This document shows, one piece after another, positions 34,972-46,885 of a stretch of 64,000 bases of DNA (position 1 is its first letter; each line of letters begins with the position of its first letter). The notes beneath the pieces were generated by a model. It saw nothing but the letters and a program-made list of their open reading frames with translations, was not told the origin of the DNA and searched no databases. The DNA comes from Dermanyssus gallinae (lineage: Eukaryota > Arthropoda > Arachnida > Mesostigmata > Dermanyssidae): positions 1 to 64,000 of the forward strand of contig QVRM01006031.1 of the NCBI GenBank assembly GCA_003439945.1, written 5' to 3'. The translations under genes and the position numbers were made by a program.

Positions 34972-35580
34972 GTCGTACAGGGGACTGATAGAAAGCGAGC
35001 GCAGGTTGAGAGGTTTGATTCAGTGTGAAACATTAAATGGCTGGTAAATTGTATATTTTGTTGTTGTTTAAGTTACTTATCTACATATGTACGTATCTAG
35101 TTGACAGGCGAGCTGGTCGGAGCGACTTGCGCTAGCTGGCTGCCGACCTAAGCCAAAACTTTTTTCGGACTGACTCGCAGCCAACATTTAACGTCCACGG
35201 ATTGCTTTCGCATTGCTTCGGCGTAAGACGGACCCTATAATCACAAACGGAGTGGCCTGCGATGACATGCATGTATATACCAGGCACATCGTACACGGGT
35301 TCCATCACCTCATATACTCCCGTAGGGAGTTTCATAAAGTGAACTATAGTACTAAGTGTATTTGTCGGTTCTGCTCGCAGCAATTCGCTGAGTGACATGT
35401 AGTTGATTGTTCGGCACTGCAACGAACGAAAATCTTTACACTTCTTCTCTCGGTGGAACGGCGGGACAACAAATATGTATGTTTAAAAATAGCATGAACT
35501 ATCTTGTACATACTCGATTTGAGTGAAATATATATGATTGTATCGCTTATAAATGCCAATGTGCAACGGCGGAGATCGAA
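34972..35580. other. Unique sequence with an unassigned minus-strand frame
   Basis: The minus frame 35132-35422 (96 codons, with EVMEPVYDVPGIYMHVIAG inside) has normal protein-like composition but matches nothing I know. A second minus frame (35344-35595) overlaps it in another phase. No splice signals were judged convincing. Confidence 0.3.
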
Positions 35581-37550
35581 CTCTATGTGCAGCACCTATG
35601 TGTCTCCTCCGGGCTCGAGCGACTGCCTGTCGATCCAGGCCTAACCGCTAACGAAGTAAATAAGCGAATGACGATAGATGTCGAACAAGAAACGCACGGA
35701 CGACGAATGCATGAAGACAAAGAAGAAAAACAAGACGAAAAAGCCAAGTCGACGGCGAATGCTGCGGAAGGAGCGCGAGGTGTGCGTCTCGTGCATGCCC
35801 ACGTCGTGTACACTATGTCGAGGAACGAGTATGCGGCACGCAGAACGCAGGAGGAGTTCGTTGATTGTCTGGGGACTGTGTGCTCGTTTTGCGACTCTGC
35901 GGCCCTATTCTCCCAGAGATGTCCCTCTTTTTTTGCTCTCCCTCTCTCTTTTTCCTTTCTTTCTCTCCCTCTTCCACACACGTACATACACACCCACACA
36001 CTAACTCCCTTTATTTTTTCTCTCTCTCTAACGCGCACAAACACCCCCACTCTCTCTCTGTGTGTATGTCTGGCTTTGTTTCAGGCACTCAGTCCGGTCT
36101 GCCTCTCTACCCCTCTTTTCCCATCTCAACCCACCTCAGCCTCGGGCGGGCTCTGGTCATCATCTGGCACTGGCAGAGACGACGGACAGCACGGATGCAT
36201 GATTGCAGGCTGCATGCATGCATCTGTGCGGAGATCTTTGCGAGGAGGACAGAGGAGCAGGCAGCATATGCAGCACTTATCAAACAAATAAACAAACAGC
36301 AGCAGCAGCAACAACAGCGGCGGTGGCGGTAACAGCAAGAGCCGCACAAGCAGCAGCTTCAGCTCGTACAGATAGACAGAGAAGCGGCCGGTCAGTCAGA
36401 CAGCCAGCCAAACTACTGACAGATGTACACACATGGTCAGGGAGGACACGGAAGGCCAACACAGGACAACGACGACGACAACTGAATGGGAGAGCGAAGC
36501 TGAGAGAGGAGAGAAGTGTTCACCGTGCAGGAGTACGAGGCCAGTAGTGCAGAGCCAATGGGACCAAAGCAGAAGCAACTCAAGCCACAGCAACAACAAC
36601 AACAATAACAACAACAACGACAACGACGACGACGACGACGACAACAACAACAACAACAGCGACGCCGATGTCGGCAAAGACAACGACAACGAAAAAGATT
36701 AGGAAAATCGTAGAAGAAGGAAGCGAAAGAAGGAAGGAGACGAGAAGTGGAGGCGACCTCGTTTCTGAGGTCCACACTGGACTCCTCTCGTTGGCTGCCT
36801 TAGCCGACCCAAGACAACAACAAACCGCCGCGCAACTGGCCACCGTATTGGCCATACCAACGGGAGCAGTGGTGGCGGTAGCGGTAACTGAAGGCGTCGC
36901 TACAGCGCGGTCAACGGACACAACAACAACAACAACAAAAAACAAACAACAACACTAACGTCAGAAGCAGCAACAGCAAAAAACAATAACATCGACAACA
37001 ACAACGACAATAACAACAACAGCAACAGCCACAACAACAGCGAGCTCCTTAGCAATGCCTTCGAAGCAAGCAACGAGAAACCTAGGACGAGTCCTACGAC
37101 GATGAGATGGGGCCTTGCGTTGAAGCAGCAGCAGCACCTAACTAGTTCGAGAGAGATCGAGATCATAGTGCCGGCTGTGTCTGTTTGGTAACGCTAGTAG
37201 TTCTATTCGGCGGAACGTGCTTATACAACTCACTGCCAAATTCAGCGCTGCTACATCATTTGTTGATGGCACTGAGGAACGGGCGTGGGGGAGGTGGAAG
37301 GGGAGGGAAGGGGACAGCATTCGGGGTACAGTTCAGCACTTGGGGGTGCCACTTTGTGGAGGAAGGACAGTGTACCGTGGGGGTGCTCTGAGACATAAGG
37401 AGGCGGAGTTGCAGGGTGGCAACAACATTGCGTCGTTTCCCTCCTAACAACTTCTTGTGCGAAGGGACTCGTGTGTCATTGGTCGCAAGCTCACCAAGAG
37501 ACAGCGAGTAAGAGCTTTCGTAGAACTTTTGCACGAACTAGCTATTTACC
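35580..37550. repeat. Repeat-rich island: CT/AC tracts, CAA/CAG blocks, G-rich patch
   Basis: CT runs and ACAC at 35930-36065, CAG/CAA at 36298-36320, CAA/GAC at 36588-36690, CAACAA at 36920-37045 and a G-rich patch at 37279-37314. Plus-strand Asn/Asp/Thr-rich frames and minus-strand Val/Leu/Cys-rich frames are translations of the triplets. The unique DNA between them (35590-35900, 36690-36910, 37150-37530) shows no domain I recognise. Confidence 0.6.
37279..37314 (+). other. G-quadruplex motif (plus strand)
   Basis: Runs GGG, GGGGG, GGGG, GGG and GGGG occur within 36 bases with loops of 1-8, enough for an intramolecular quadruplex. Confidence 0.6.

Positions 37551-37554
<4 letters not shown>

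Positions 37555-37599
<45 letters not shown>
37555..37599. repeat. (TA)n microsatellite
   Basis: About 45 bp of pure alternating TA. Confidence 0.97.
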
Positions 37600-37604
<5 letters not shown>

Positions 37605-37960
37605 GGGTCGTTCATATCGTTATGTACTTATTGCGAGGTTTGGTAGAACTCGGCAAGAAAATATTTTTTTCCAATTGAGGGAGAACGCGGAAACGTCTTG
37701 TTTAGGAGAGAGAGAGAGAGAGTAAAGTTTATAAAAGTAGTTATTCTGCTTGTGTAGACCTCGATAGAAGGGTTGCCCAGAGCTGAAAGAAATAGTTCAC
37801 CAGATCGATACTTCTTAAATCGGCCATTCACGGCGAGTGGAAGAAAATTCAGGAGTGACGTTTCAGTCGCAAGCAAGGCGTTTATTGACAGGTTGCGCAA
37901 GATTATGAAGGCGAAAGGCGGGATAGTTAACATTATTAGGTGTTTGCTTTAAATTGTGGC
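37600..37960. other. Unique sequence, nothing recognised
   Basis: A (GA)n run at 37708-37722. A 101-codon minus frame (37628-37933) is not recognised. Confidence 0.45.
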
Positions 37961-37961
37961 G

Positions 37962-38280
37962 GCGTGGCCGAGGGGGCTAGCGCGCTACTCGTGGTTGTTA
38001 TCTACCGGGGTGACGCTGGTTTGATCACTCTTCTTGATCGAGTTTTCTTTGAACGATGCTCACATTGAATGGAAAAGGATTGATAAGTTATACAGTTGAC
38101 AATCAGCGGCCACGCTACTAGAAGGAGCGTTGGGGATTCTCTAGTTGTCTTAATATGTTCCGCCCTCGGTGCCTTGAAGATACGTCTTCGATATTAGACC
38201 ACCCTACGGGCTCAGAACGGGTGAGTTTTAAACCCGTAAGGTGGTCTAAAATTAAAACAATTTCCTTAAAATGATTTAAG
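37962..38280 (+). mobile_element. tRNA-derived SINE-like repeat, copy 1
   Basis: The head GGCGGCGTGGCCGAGGGGG resembles the 5' end and A box of a Ser/Leu-type tRNA, and GCTGGTTTGATCACTC about 65 bases later resembles a B box, so it could be transcribed by RNA polymerase III. The body (38125-38270) shares ordered blocks with 50.7-50.86 kb: GTTGGGGA, CTCTAG, CCTCGGTGC, TTGAAGATA, GGTGAGTT, GGTCTA, AATTAAAA and CCTTAAAA. The end holds a 17-bp inverted pair with one mismatch (38187-38253; TTAGACCACC...GGTGGTCTAA). Two copies is a thin basis for a family. Confidence 0.55.
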
Positions 38281-38379
38281 AAAATGTGTTTGCCTAGAAA
38301 ATATTCTGAGAATATGCTATCAAAATGTCAATGTACATAATCGAACTATCTGGCGTTTTATGAGGTGACACTTTGGCTG

Positions 38380-38412
<33 letters not shown>

Positions 38413-38419
38413 GTATATA

Positions 38420-38456
<37 letters not shown>
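38380..38456. repeat. Interrupted (TA)n array
   Basis: About 77 bp of alternating TA with TGTATA interruptions at regular spacing. Confidence 0.96.
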
Positions 38457-38458
<2 letters not shown>

Positions 38459-38900
38459 TTGTTGCTTAATAAACCACACTGCCATTTTCCAGTTTTCCAC
38501 ACTTTGCATATAAGATGGAACTAGGAAGAAAGAATACTATCTTTCATTGGGTCGTTTGTCATTGGTTATTTACCGTCAGTCACGCCGATCCGTTTGCTCG
38601 ACGTCTTTATAGACAACTGGTTGCAAAAGACTAGATCTGAAAATACGCGGCACTAGCTCGGCTCCGCGTAACTACGTAAACATGAGAGCGCATACTTTAT
38701 TTATATGCGTGCGCTGGAAACAAACCTGCGAGTTTTGGCGTCAGAGCCGTCGGAGCCACAGTACAACGCTTAGCCATGTACTACGGTTATTACCAACGGA
38801 GTTGTGCTATAGCACATCTATTGTTTATGAGTGCATCTATATGCAATTCCATGGGGAGAGCTCGTCTTAGCTGTCAGCCGTCAAAGCGACCACCCGCCAC
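38457..38900. other. Unique sequence, nothing recognised
   Basis: No repeats and no recognisable frame. Confidence 0.5.
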
Positions 38901-41900
38901 CCCCCGGCCGGCCAGCCAGCCGGTCATTAGCGCTAACGGCGGGCCGCAGCCTGTTGTTTATCCTCTGGCCATCAGTTCCTTCTTCTTGTGCTGCTCGAGT
39001 TTCGCAAAGCATCGCCACAGCTATGTTGTTGTTGTTGTTGCTGATGCTGTTGTTGTTGCTGTTGTCGTTATTGTTGTTGTGTTGCTGTTGCTGATGCTCT
39101 TGTCGTTAATGCTATGTTGTTGTTGTTGTGGTTGTTGTGGTTGTGTTGTTGTTGTTGTTGTGTTGTTGTTGTTGTGTTTTGTTGTTGCTGTTGTTGTTGT
39201 TGCTGTTGTTGTTGTTGCTGTTGCTGATGTTGTTGTTGCTGATGTTGTTGTTATTGTTTGTTGTTGTTGTTGTGTTGTTGTTGTTGTTGTTGCTGATTTT
39301 GTTGTTGCTATTGTGTTGTTGCTGATGTTGTTGTTGTTTGTTATTGGTGCTGTTGTTGCTGATGTGTTGTTGTTTCTGATGTTGTTGTTGTTGCTGATGT
39401 TGATGTTGTTGGTAATGATGTTGTTGTTGTTGCTGATGCTGTTGTTGTTATCGCTAATGCTTTGTTTTTTTGCACTGCTGTCAATTTTGTCGTCACCATA
39501 GTCGTCAGTAGTGGTCAACACTTAGCATTATGTGGCGGCCGCACATCTAGAATTGGCCAATACGCCATCAGTCACACTTGGACTTCTATCGTTCTGTTTA
39601 TTTGGCGGTCTATCTTTCTGTCGGTCTGTGCATTCATACATCCATCCATCCATTTAGTCGTCGGGTCCAATCAGGTTTATCGGTTTGACGGCATTTTCAT
39701 TGTCTTCGTCGTCGTCATCGTCACGGGAAACAGCGTCATGAGCAGGTACGAGGATGGCGATAAGAGTTGTAAGACAAGTAGTAAGAGTAGCCTTGGTAGC
39801 ATGAGAAGGTGGTTATTATATGGCTGCGGTGTATGATCATAGTGATTACCCCGTAGAAAGGGGCCGTTCGTCGTAGGTTGTGGCGCCATTGGTAGAGGCG
39901 TTTGCCGTAAGTAGGGGGCGCCATTGGTAGGGACGCCATAGACAGGGTCGTGTCGCGAATCTCTCGCACCCCCTTCTCGGGGGTCCGTGTGCGCTGGCCT
40001 GGTCAGTCACCAAGACTACAGGAACAACTGGTACTGTTCCGAGCACTACGACTGGTCTAATGCAAGCAGGGTGCGTGACGTTCCCTCTGTTTCTCTTGTA
40101 CTCGTTGTATTGACTCTTTTGTTCTCTCTCGTTCTTTCGCGGTCTCCTCGTTCCTCCAGAGCCTGCTCCGTTCCTTGGCAGAGTCCGCCATGCGGTCATG
40201 GCAACGTCGAAACGACCGCACCGCCAGGCTTGGCCACCTATCTCATCAGATCAGGGACCATCATTCTCGCTGCCATAGTCAGATCATCATTGCGATTAGC
40301 AAAGAAATTAATATTTTTCTTCATCATCATCACCATAATCATCATCAGTAACAGCAACAGCATTAGTAAAACCGTCGTCGTCATCTTCGTGGTTGAAGTC
40401 GTCGTAGTCCAAGGGGGCGGCGGCTGGCGGCTGAGGTTGGTATCGCTACAACTGTACAGTAATAGTGGGCACCGAGTTTCGAGTAACCCTTTATCGGCGT
40501 CTCGATCGATCCACCCCTCCGCTCCATGTTTTTCGTCAAACTGCAACTCTTTTTCCCACAAGTAAGAAGCCTTCGACCTCACGAAGGCAGCACCTCACGA
40601 AAAGGCTACAACAACACACTCACAACGACTCTCCAGCAAGAACGGCGTCGTCCAGTTCACTACGAGTTAGTTAGTTCGATGCTCAACGAGTGCAAGCAAC
40701 AAGAAACAGCCATGAACCGGGCGGCAGTAGCAGAAACGGCCTGCGTCTTGTTAGTGTTGTTGTTGTTGTTGTTGTTGTTGTTATTGTTTAGTTTTTGTAG
40801 TTGCTCTTGATGTTGTTGTTGCTGCTGCTGATGTTGTTGTTGTCATTGCTGCTGTTGTTGTTGCTGCTGATGTTGTAGTTGTTGTTGATGTTGTAGTTGT
40901 TGTTGTTGCTGATGTTGTTATTGCTGTTGTTGTTATTGCTGTTGTTATTTTTGATGTTATTGCTGTTATTTTCCATGAGTAAAAATAAGGGCCTCCTGCA
41001 ATGCAAAGCCGGTCTACAGCGGCGACTGCTAACCGGCAGCCGGGGGGGGGGGGGTGGTAACCCGTGGTAGTGTCCAGTGCGTCCACCCCCGTCGTCTAGG
41101 CTAGCACATGAATACACACACACATACATTGCATGCATGCATAAAAGCATACAAGCATACAAATATACAAATATTCAGTCAGTCACACATCGCAGTGATG
41201 GTCCCGCCGACTCTTGTTCTGCTTCGGCTGGTGGCGGCTCTAGCGCAACCATCACGGCGCGACCCATGGCGTGGCGAGCTTCCATGAGCCTGTACATACT
41301 ACTACTACTACTATGACGACGACGCACCTAACCAGCCACCCACGCATCAAGCAGAGCACGCATCCATGAAGCACAACGCTCCATCCATCCCCCCCCCCCC
41401 ACACCAATCTCCGTAGCCTCGTCTCATCTCGTTCGTACTAACATGATGGCGCTTGCTTACACGAGACACAGCGCGATAAAGCTAGATAAAGACAAACAAA
41501 ATAAGGAGAGAAACGAGGGAGCAGACCGAGAGAGAGAGAGATATATAGAGAGAAACGAGGGAGCAGACCGAGAGAGAGAGATATAGAGAGAAAGAGCGTG
41601 AAAGAAAAGCGCAGGGAAGACAATGGACAAATGTGGGGGGTGTAGGAGATAGAGATGGAGGCATAAAGCTTTACTATTTCTCCTATAATAATGACAACGA
41701 CAACCTTTGCAACCATAACGGTTGCTACTATATACTACTACGACCACACCACTACTACTATTAATGCTACGAACACCATTACTAGTTACTACAACTGCTG
41801 CTACTGCAGCAGCGGCTGCTGCTGCTGCTGCTGAAGCTAGACTCTGCGAGATCTTGTTTACCATTTTTTCATTGTTGTTCGTTCAGCTGGTTCCCCCTCG

Positions 41901-42137
41901 CATGTGCCTACCCTTCTCCCGGCGACAGCGTTGTCCGAGCCCCCTCCCCCGCCTGCCGTCCCACGGCTACCCCCACAGCTTCCCCATTCACCGACGACGA
42001 CAAAGACGACGACGACGATGATGATGATGCTGATGAGAAGGACACGGCGTTGTATGTACACGCAGGTATGTGCACGCGTGCACACAACAGCCACAGCCGC
42101 CTGGAGCATATACACGCATAGTTCGTGTGCATATATG

Positions 42138-42180
<43 letters not shown>

Positions 42181-42181
42181 T

Positions 42182-42247
<66 letters not shown>

Positions 42248-42776
42248 AATATATGGATAGAAGAACAAGTTTACTCCACCGTTGGAGCTCCCGCAAAACT
42301 AGGAACTAGGTGGCGGCTGGCTAGCTGGTCAACTGGCTTTTTGGCCAATTCTTTCACTCATTTATTTGCTTGTTGGTCGTCCGCTGCGAGACACCGGCGG
42401 TGGCGGTGACCGACGGCCAACCCCGGTCGAACAGCAGCTTAAGGAATGAGGAATAGTCAGTCGACCTCAGTCGCTCCTCTTCCTCCTTCACCTCGGCTTC
42501 GAGCTTCCGACTTCCTCTTTGGACGGGTTCAATTCGGGCAGCCCGCTGTCTGCCCGAAGTGCTGGATGACGCTAGGGGTAGTGATGATGGCAGCAGCAGC
42601 AGCAGCGGCGGCGCCGAGCCTATCGGCGGAGCTATGTGATCAGGTCAACGACAAACACCATTGCGCACCATGTTGATGATGGTCAGGCATCGGTCGCCTT
42701 GATGCTGGCGTTCATTACAAACCCAGACGGTGAGGGTACGAGTGCGAGAGGAAAAAAGAGTGGATTGGTTAGAGTA

Positions 42777-42778
<2 letters not shown>
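38900..42778. repeat. Large repeat-rich island (TTG/TGC blocks, poly-G, GA, TA)
   Basis: The TTG/TGC/TGA block at 39022-39450 is open in several frames (241 codons plus, 166 codons minus) and is repeat translation. Also present: a 35-bp-spaced repeat of GGCGCCATTGGTAG (39882 and 39917), CATCAT at 40321-40350, GTT at 40755-40800, GTT/GCT/GAT at 40810-40965, a run of about 13 G at 41042-41054, ACAC near 41115, TACTAC at 41300-41318, poly-C at 41390-41400, two 42-bp GA-rich tandem units (41511 and 41553), GCT at 41812-41835, GAC/GAT at 41995-42035 and the TA array listed separately. No recognisable protein in the unique parts. Confidence 0.65.
42138..42256. repeat. Interrupted (TA)n array
   Basis: About 119 bp of alternating TA with TTTATA interruptions in the left half and a pure right half. 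Confidence 0.97.
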
Positions 42779-42834
<56 letters not shown>

Positions 42835-42841
42835 GGAGAGA
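42779..42841. repeat. Compound (TA)n-(GA)n microsatellite
   Basis: About 40 bp of TA run directly into GA repeats. TA-to-GA compound tracts also occur at 54029-54075, and (TATC)-(TA) occurs at 8192-8240. Confidence 0.95.
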
Positions 42842-43156
42842 TTCATGTTTATTGGCTCGCCCATTCAATGCGTTTTGATCATGCTATCGAGGTCTCTGTT
42901 AACTCACCTACAGCATCGAGCTGAAATAAGGCAAATAAATACAAGAAACGACAAGGAAGACGAAGATAACGAGGGTAAAAATGTTGCTATAGCAGTCTGT
43001 GTCTAAGTCATTCAAACATTCCGTCTAGCCTAATATTAAAGAAACAGCTATAGGTCAGTTTTACGAGTAGCAATTCGTCCATAGTTAGATGTATCTCTCA
43101 TCGTCTATTTTGCATTACTATTTATTATCGGGAAGTAAAACTAGAAACGAATTGTG

Positions 43157-43194
<38 letters not shown>

Positions 43195-43207
43195 TACTAG
43201 AACCATT

Positions 43208-43245
<38 letters not shown>

Positions 43246-44095
43246 AGTAGTTCAAAAAGTGCATATAGCTGATTGCAAACAGTTCAAATAGATGCTGTGC
43301 ACAGCCATGCATAATTCAGCTTGTGCGTTGGGCCGCGAGCTAAGATGACGGGTGTACATACACAGACACGACAGTCGTCTACGCATCACTCTGAACTGTT
43401 GTTATGCTCAAACCGTCTAAATTAGGAGGGCAGAGGTTAGACAATTTGTTAGTGTCACTGCCACACAACAACGACGGCGACCGACACGATCGCCTACAAG
43501 AGCCATCTACAAGGACATCTTCTTAGCTCATCACAACCACGGCCGAAGCAGCGACTCAAATCGGTTCAACCGTTTATTTTGGAAAACGGCTAATGCTATT
43601 CACACATTCATGTCAATTTAGTCTGCATTTTTTCGACGAAACGAATATGATATGTCAAGAAGAAAACGACAGTAAAGATTACCATAGGTATACGACAAAA
43701 AACACCAACAAACTTCAACGAACAAAAATGGCCAAAGAGCGCAATTAGACAAAAGGAAAGAAAAAAGCGAGAAGGTAACCGAAAAAAAAGAGAAAAACCA
43801 ATGAGAACCAAACGCAATCTCCAATTCAATGCCAGAACTGAATGAAGAAACGAAATGATTATTTATTTATGCACAGAGACACCACCGTTTACGCTACGTT
43901 CCTGCAAACGCTGAAGACCTTCGTGCTCGCTGACCTTTTTCACCTTCAGTGAGTCGCTGCTGCTTTAGTAACAACAATTGTGATGCCGAAGGCGAAAACA
44001 ATGACAGTAAGAAACCTCATCGTAATTATCATACCTGGGCAAGCTTTTGCAATTTCCATAGTAAAGTAAAGATATATTTTTCATTGGTCCTAAAA
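42842..44095. other. AT-rich unique stretch with two TA tracts
   Basis: (TA)n at 43161-43197 and 43211-43243. The 43600-43840 stretch is A-rich on plus and reads as hydrophobic Phe/Leu on minus (73 codons), which I treat as compositional. No gene was recognised. Confidence 0.5.
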
Positions 44096-44207
44096 GTAAA
44101 ATCATGTTGACATCCTTTTTAACATAATTTCCACCAATCTCTAGACACATCTTGATGCGTGGGTAGATCCATGCATCGAGGAACAGCTTTAAATCGCGTT
44201 TTGTATT
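44096..44207 (-). pseudogene. Mariner-like transposase C-terminal remnant
   Basis: The minus strand reads LKLFLDAWIY, then after a frame change LPTRIKMCLEIGGNYVKKD. This matches the usual end of mariner-family transposases (a short helix, then L-P-x-R-W-x-K-C-I...G-N/D-Y-V/F, close to the stop). The usual Trp is Ile here. The upstream DDD catalytic part is not visible, so only the last 35 or so codons remain. No terminal inverted repeat was identified. Confidence 0.5.
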
Positions 44208-44229
44208 GTTTTACTTAGCTCTAATTTTA

Positions 44230-46380
44230 TAGCTTTAAGCATATTTGCGTGAGTCGAAACGTCTTTCTGTCAATGCTCTCTTTGTTGTTTTTCGAAAACG
44301 GTGCTCGGGCGAGAAAAGTGATCATCACCTTGCCAGCCCACCCTTGCTGCTTCACCTTTTACTGCGTCAGCAGTCAAACGTTATACGCGTTCTAACGTCT
44401 GACCGCTGTGAGACGTTAGAACGCGTTTCTATAGTAATACTAGGACTCAAGTAGAGAATCATAAAAATGTATACAAATCTCATTACCTGTGACAAATCTT
44501 GAAAACAAGGAAGACCGGCTTTTGTCGAGGTTTAACAGAAATGATCGGGTCAGAAAGTTCCGCGCCTCTCAAAATGTTCTGTACTCGTATAATACATAAA
44601 ACACTCCCAGAAATTTAGGGCGTCATCCCCAATGATCCATTCCAAGTTCTTCGGAACACTCTTGTAATGCTCGCTGATGCAAAATAATAAGGCGCAAATA
44701 ATTTTTGGGCACGGCTTTTAACTCACTCCTGCAAAATGCCAAAAAATTGCCATATTTCTACGTAACATCAATAACAAGTAATAAAGCAATATACAAAAAC
44801 AGTCTTCATTACAGAAATATTTTATTTCTGTCGCTCTGGCTCTAAGCATAGAACACTAACCGGCCCTGGTTTCCCCTACCCCTATCTTTCTCTCAGGTTC
44901 GGCGACTTTTGCCGACCCCGTAGAGATTTCAGAGAGGAAGAAGTCATCTGGTAAAGTCTAGAACTGACAGGATCGAGAAGTAATAAATGCATTTAGTTTC
45001 CACTACTGGAACAAGAATGGCAGCTTTTGGTTGAAACAATAGCGCGTGACATATTGCCTACACAACGTCAATAGCGCATGCTACAGGGTGGAACTAATAA
45101 CATAAAAGCATTATTCTGGAACCAACGTACTCACCTGTCCGAGGGCTACGTTAAACCGGCTGCCGCTCAACTGTAGTGACTTACGGTTTGTCGAACTCGG
45201 CACTCAAGTACTACGCAAAGAATTACCTCCGAAGACACCGTGCTCAAGTGGAGCTACTACTACACTTTCCCTAATGTTTCTAATAAATCCAGTGCAGATA
45301 AGTTTCTCCATGTTGTTTCAGTGCGATCTGCGACTGGAAATTCCTTCTTTAATGTTAGAACAGCGACACCTGCTGCCTGAAAGCCATGTAAAACATTGAG
45401 TCATTGGATAGGAACATTGTGCGTTCTCAGTGGCTCACTCGTATGTTTCCTCCGGACAGTGTGCTGATACCGTTGTCTTAACTGGCTCGCCGAGCTTAAA
45501 GTACTCGCCAAACAAGCAATGCCTGTCGACGCGCTGCCATAAGAGCGTAGCTAGACACATCTAAATATGTGTCGACGGCATTAGAGTTGCCTTCATCGGA
45601 TGCGCATGGAACCATTCTATTCTGCTCAGACAATACGGAAAAACCTACTGCAGACCTACTCTACGCCATCATACTCTTGTTGGAATTGGCGCAGGACTTA
45701 GCAGGTTTATCTGTGTTTGTACCCGATGAAGATTTACTACCACGATAGCTAACTGCTATTATCCGCTCGAAAGCTGGGCGTAACCTTATTTGCTAATGGC
45801 TCGTCGTCTACATTTAAGGAATCTCAATAGTCACATAATTAAGGGCTTTCCGCCACCAGGGGTGAGTGTGGATTTCTTTTTGGAAGCATATCGTAACGGA
45901 AACCTTGTTGTTGTTGTTGTTGTTAAAGTAACGGCTTACTGCTTACGTCGGCTACATAAAGAGACAGAACCAAAGCTCGGGGCAGGTGCATTCTCATCTT
46001 ACAGTTGTGTTAGATGTTGGATAAGTTGGCGCGCCGGATGCCCTGCACTGTTGTTGCACAGATGTTGCTGCAGATGAGACACCATGCGGCGTTAGATACT
46101 ATTCGAGGTATTGCAAGATTGCTTACGAAAAAACAACTGCTAAATTAACCGATCAGCACAGTATAATGACAGCACGCCACGGCGGCCTGGTTGATTCCCT
46201 TACCTTTGTAGTTGCATATGTCCACTGACATACCAACGTTCCGGTATGTTGGGTTGCCAATATGACACCCATTATTGGCGGAGCGAAGCCAATCATGGGT
46301 AGGGGGTTACCTAAAATAGCTGTGAAGCTCAGCACTGCGATTTATCGTTGGATCAACTCAGCAGCCAGCTCGAATCGGAA
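44230..46380. other. Unique stretch, no gene recognised
   Basis: Apart from the hairpin at 44385-44426 and a short GTT run at 45905-45925, this is non-repetitive. Minus-strand readings around 44560-44700 look weakly protein-like but in changing frames, and they match nothing I can name. Confidence 0.45.
44385..44426. repeat. Perfect 16-bp inverted repeat with 10-nt loop
   Basis: ACGCGTTCTAACGTCT (44385-44400), loop GACCGCTGTG, then the exact complement AGACGTTAGAACGCGT (44411-44426). It lies about 180 bp 5' of the transposase remnant on that gene's strand. It could be a transposon-internal structure or an independent RNA hairpin. Confidence 0.92.
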
Positions 46381-46844
46381 GGAACCCCAAATGGCCCTTT
46401 TCGCGGCTTCGGTTATCGCCGCTGTCGTTGTTGACTCCGATCTCGTTGTTGTTGTTGTTGTTATTGCTGTTGTTGCTATTATTGCTGGTGTTGCTAATGT
46501 TGTTGTCGATTGTTGTTGTTCTTGCTGCAACGGTTGCAGCAGTCATTGACGGCTGCTTTGTCATGATTGAATTTAATCATTATCAACAGCTCGCTGTGTT
46601 TCGTCGTTATTATCGATTGCTTTAAATGCGTACGCGCCTACCTTACGCCAACTGCTGAACGAAAGATGCCTTCCAGTCTAGACAGGATCTTCTTCGTCTT
46701 TTCGATCGAGCTATTCTGTTGCTCAATACGCTTTTTTGCTGCGTTTGTCAATTTGTGGCGTCTCGGGCCGGCGGCAAGAATGACGATACTCGTCACCGAA
46801 ATACCGGTGAAATTACTTGCACGTACCAATAATAGTAGACTACG

Positions 46845-46885
<41 letters not shown>

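Noticed and set aside
38776..39521. 241-codon plus frame and 166-codon minus frame resembling a membrane protein and a poly-Asn/Thr protein
   Set aside because: Both are translations of one TTG/CAA block. Neither has any non-repetitive conserved segment.
43608..43829. Phe/Leu-rich minus frame suggesting a transmembrane peptide
   Set aside because: It arises from A/G-rich plus-strand DNA and is open in two phases on the same strand.
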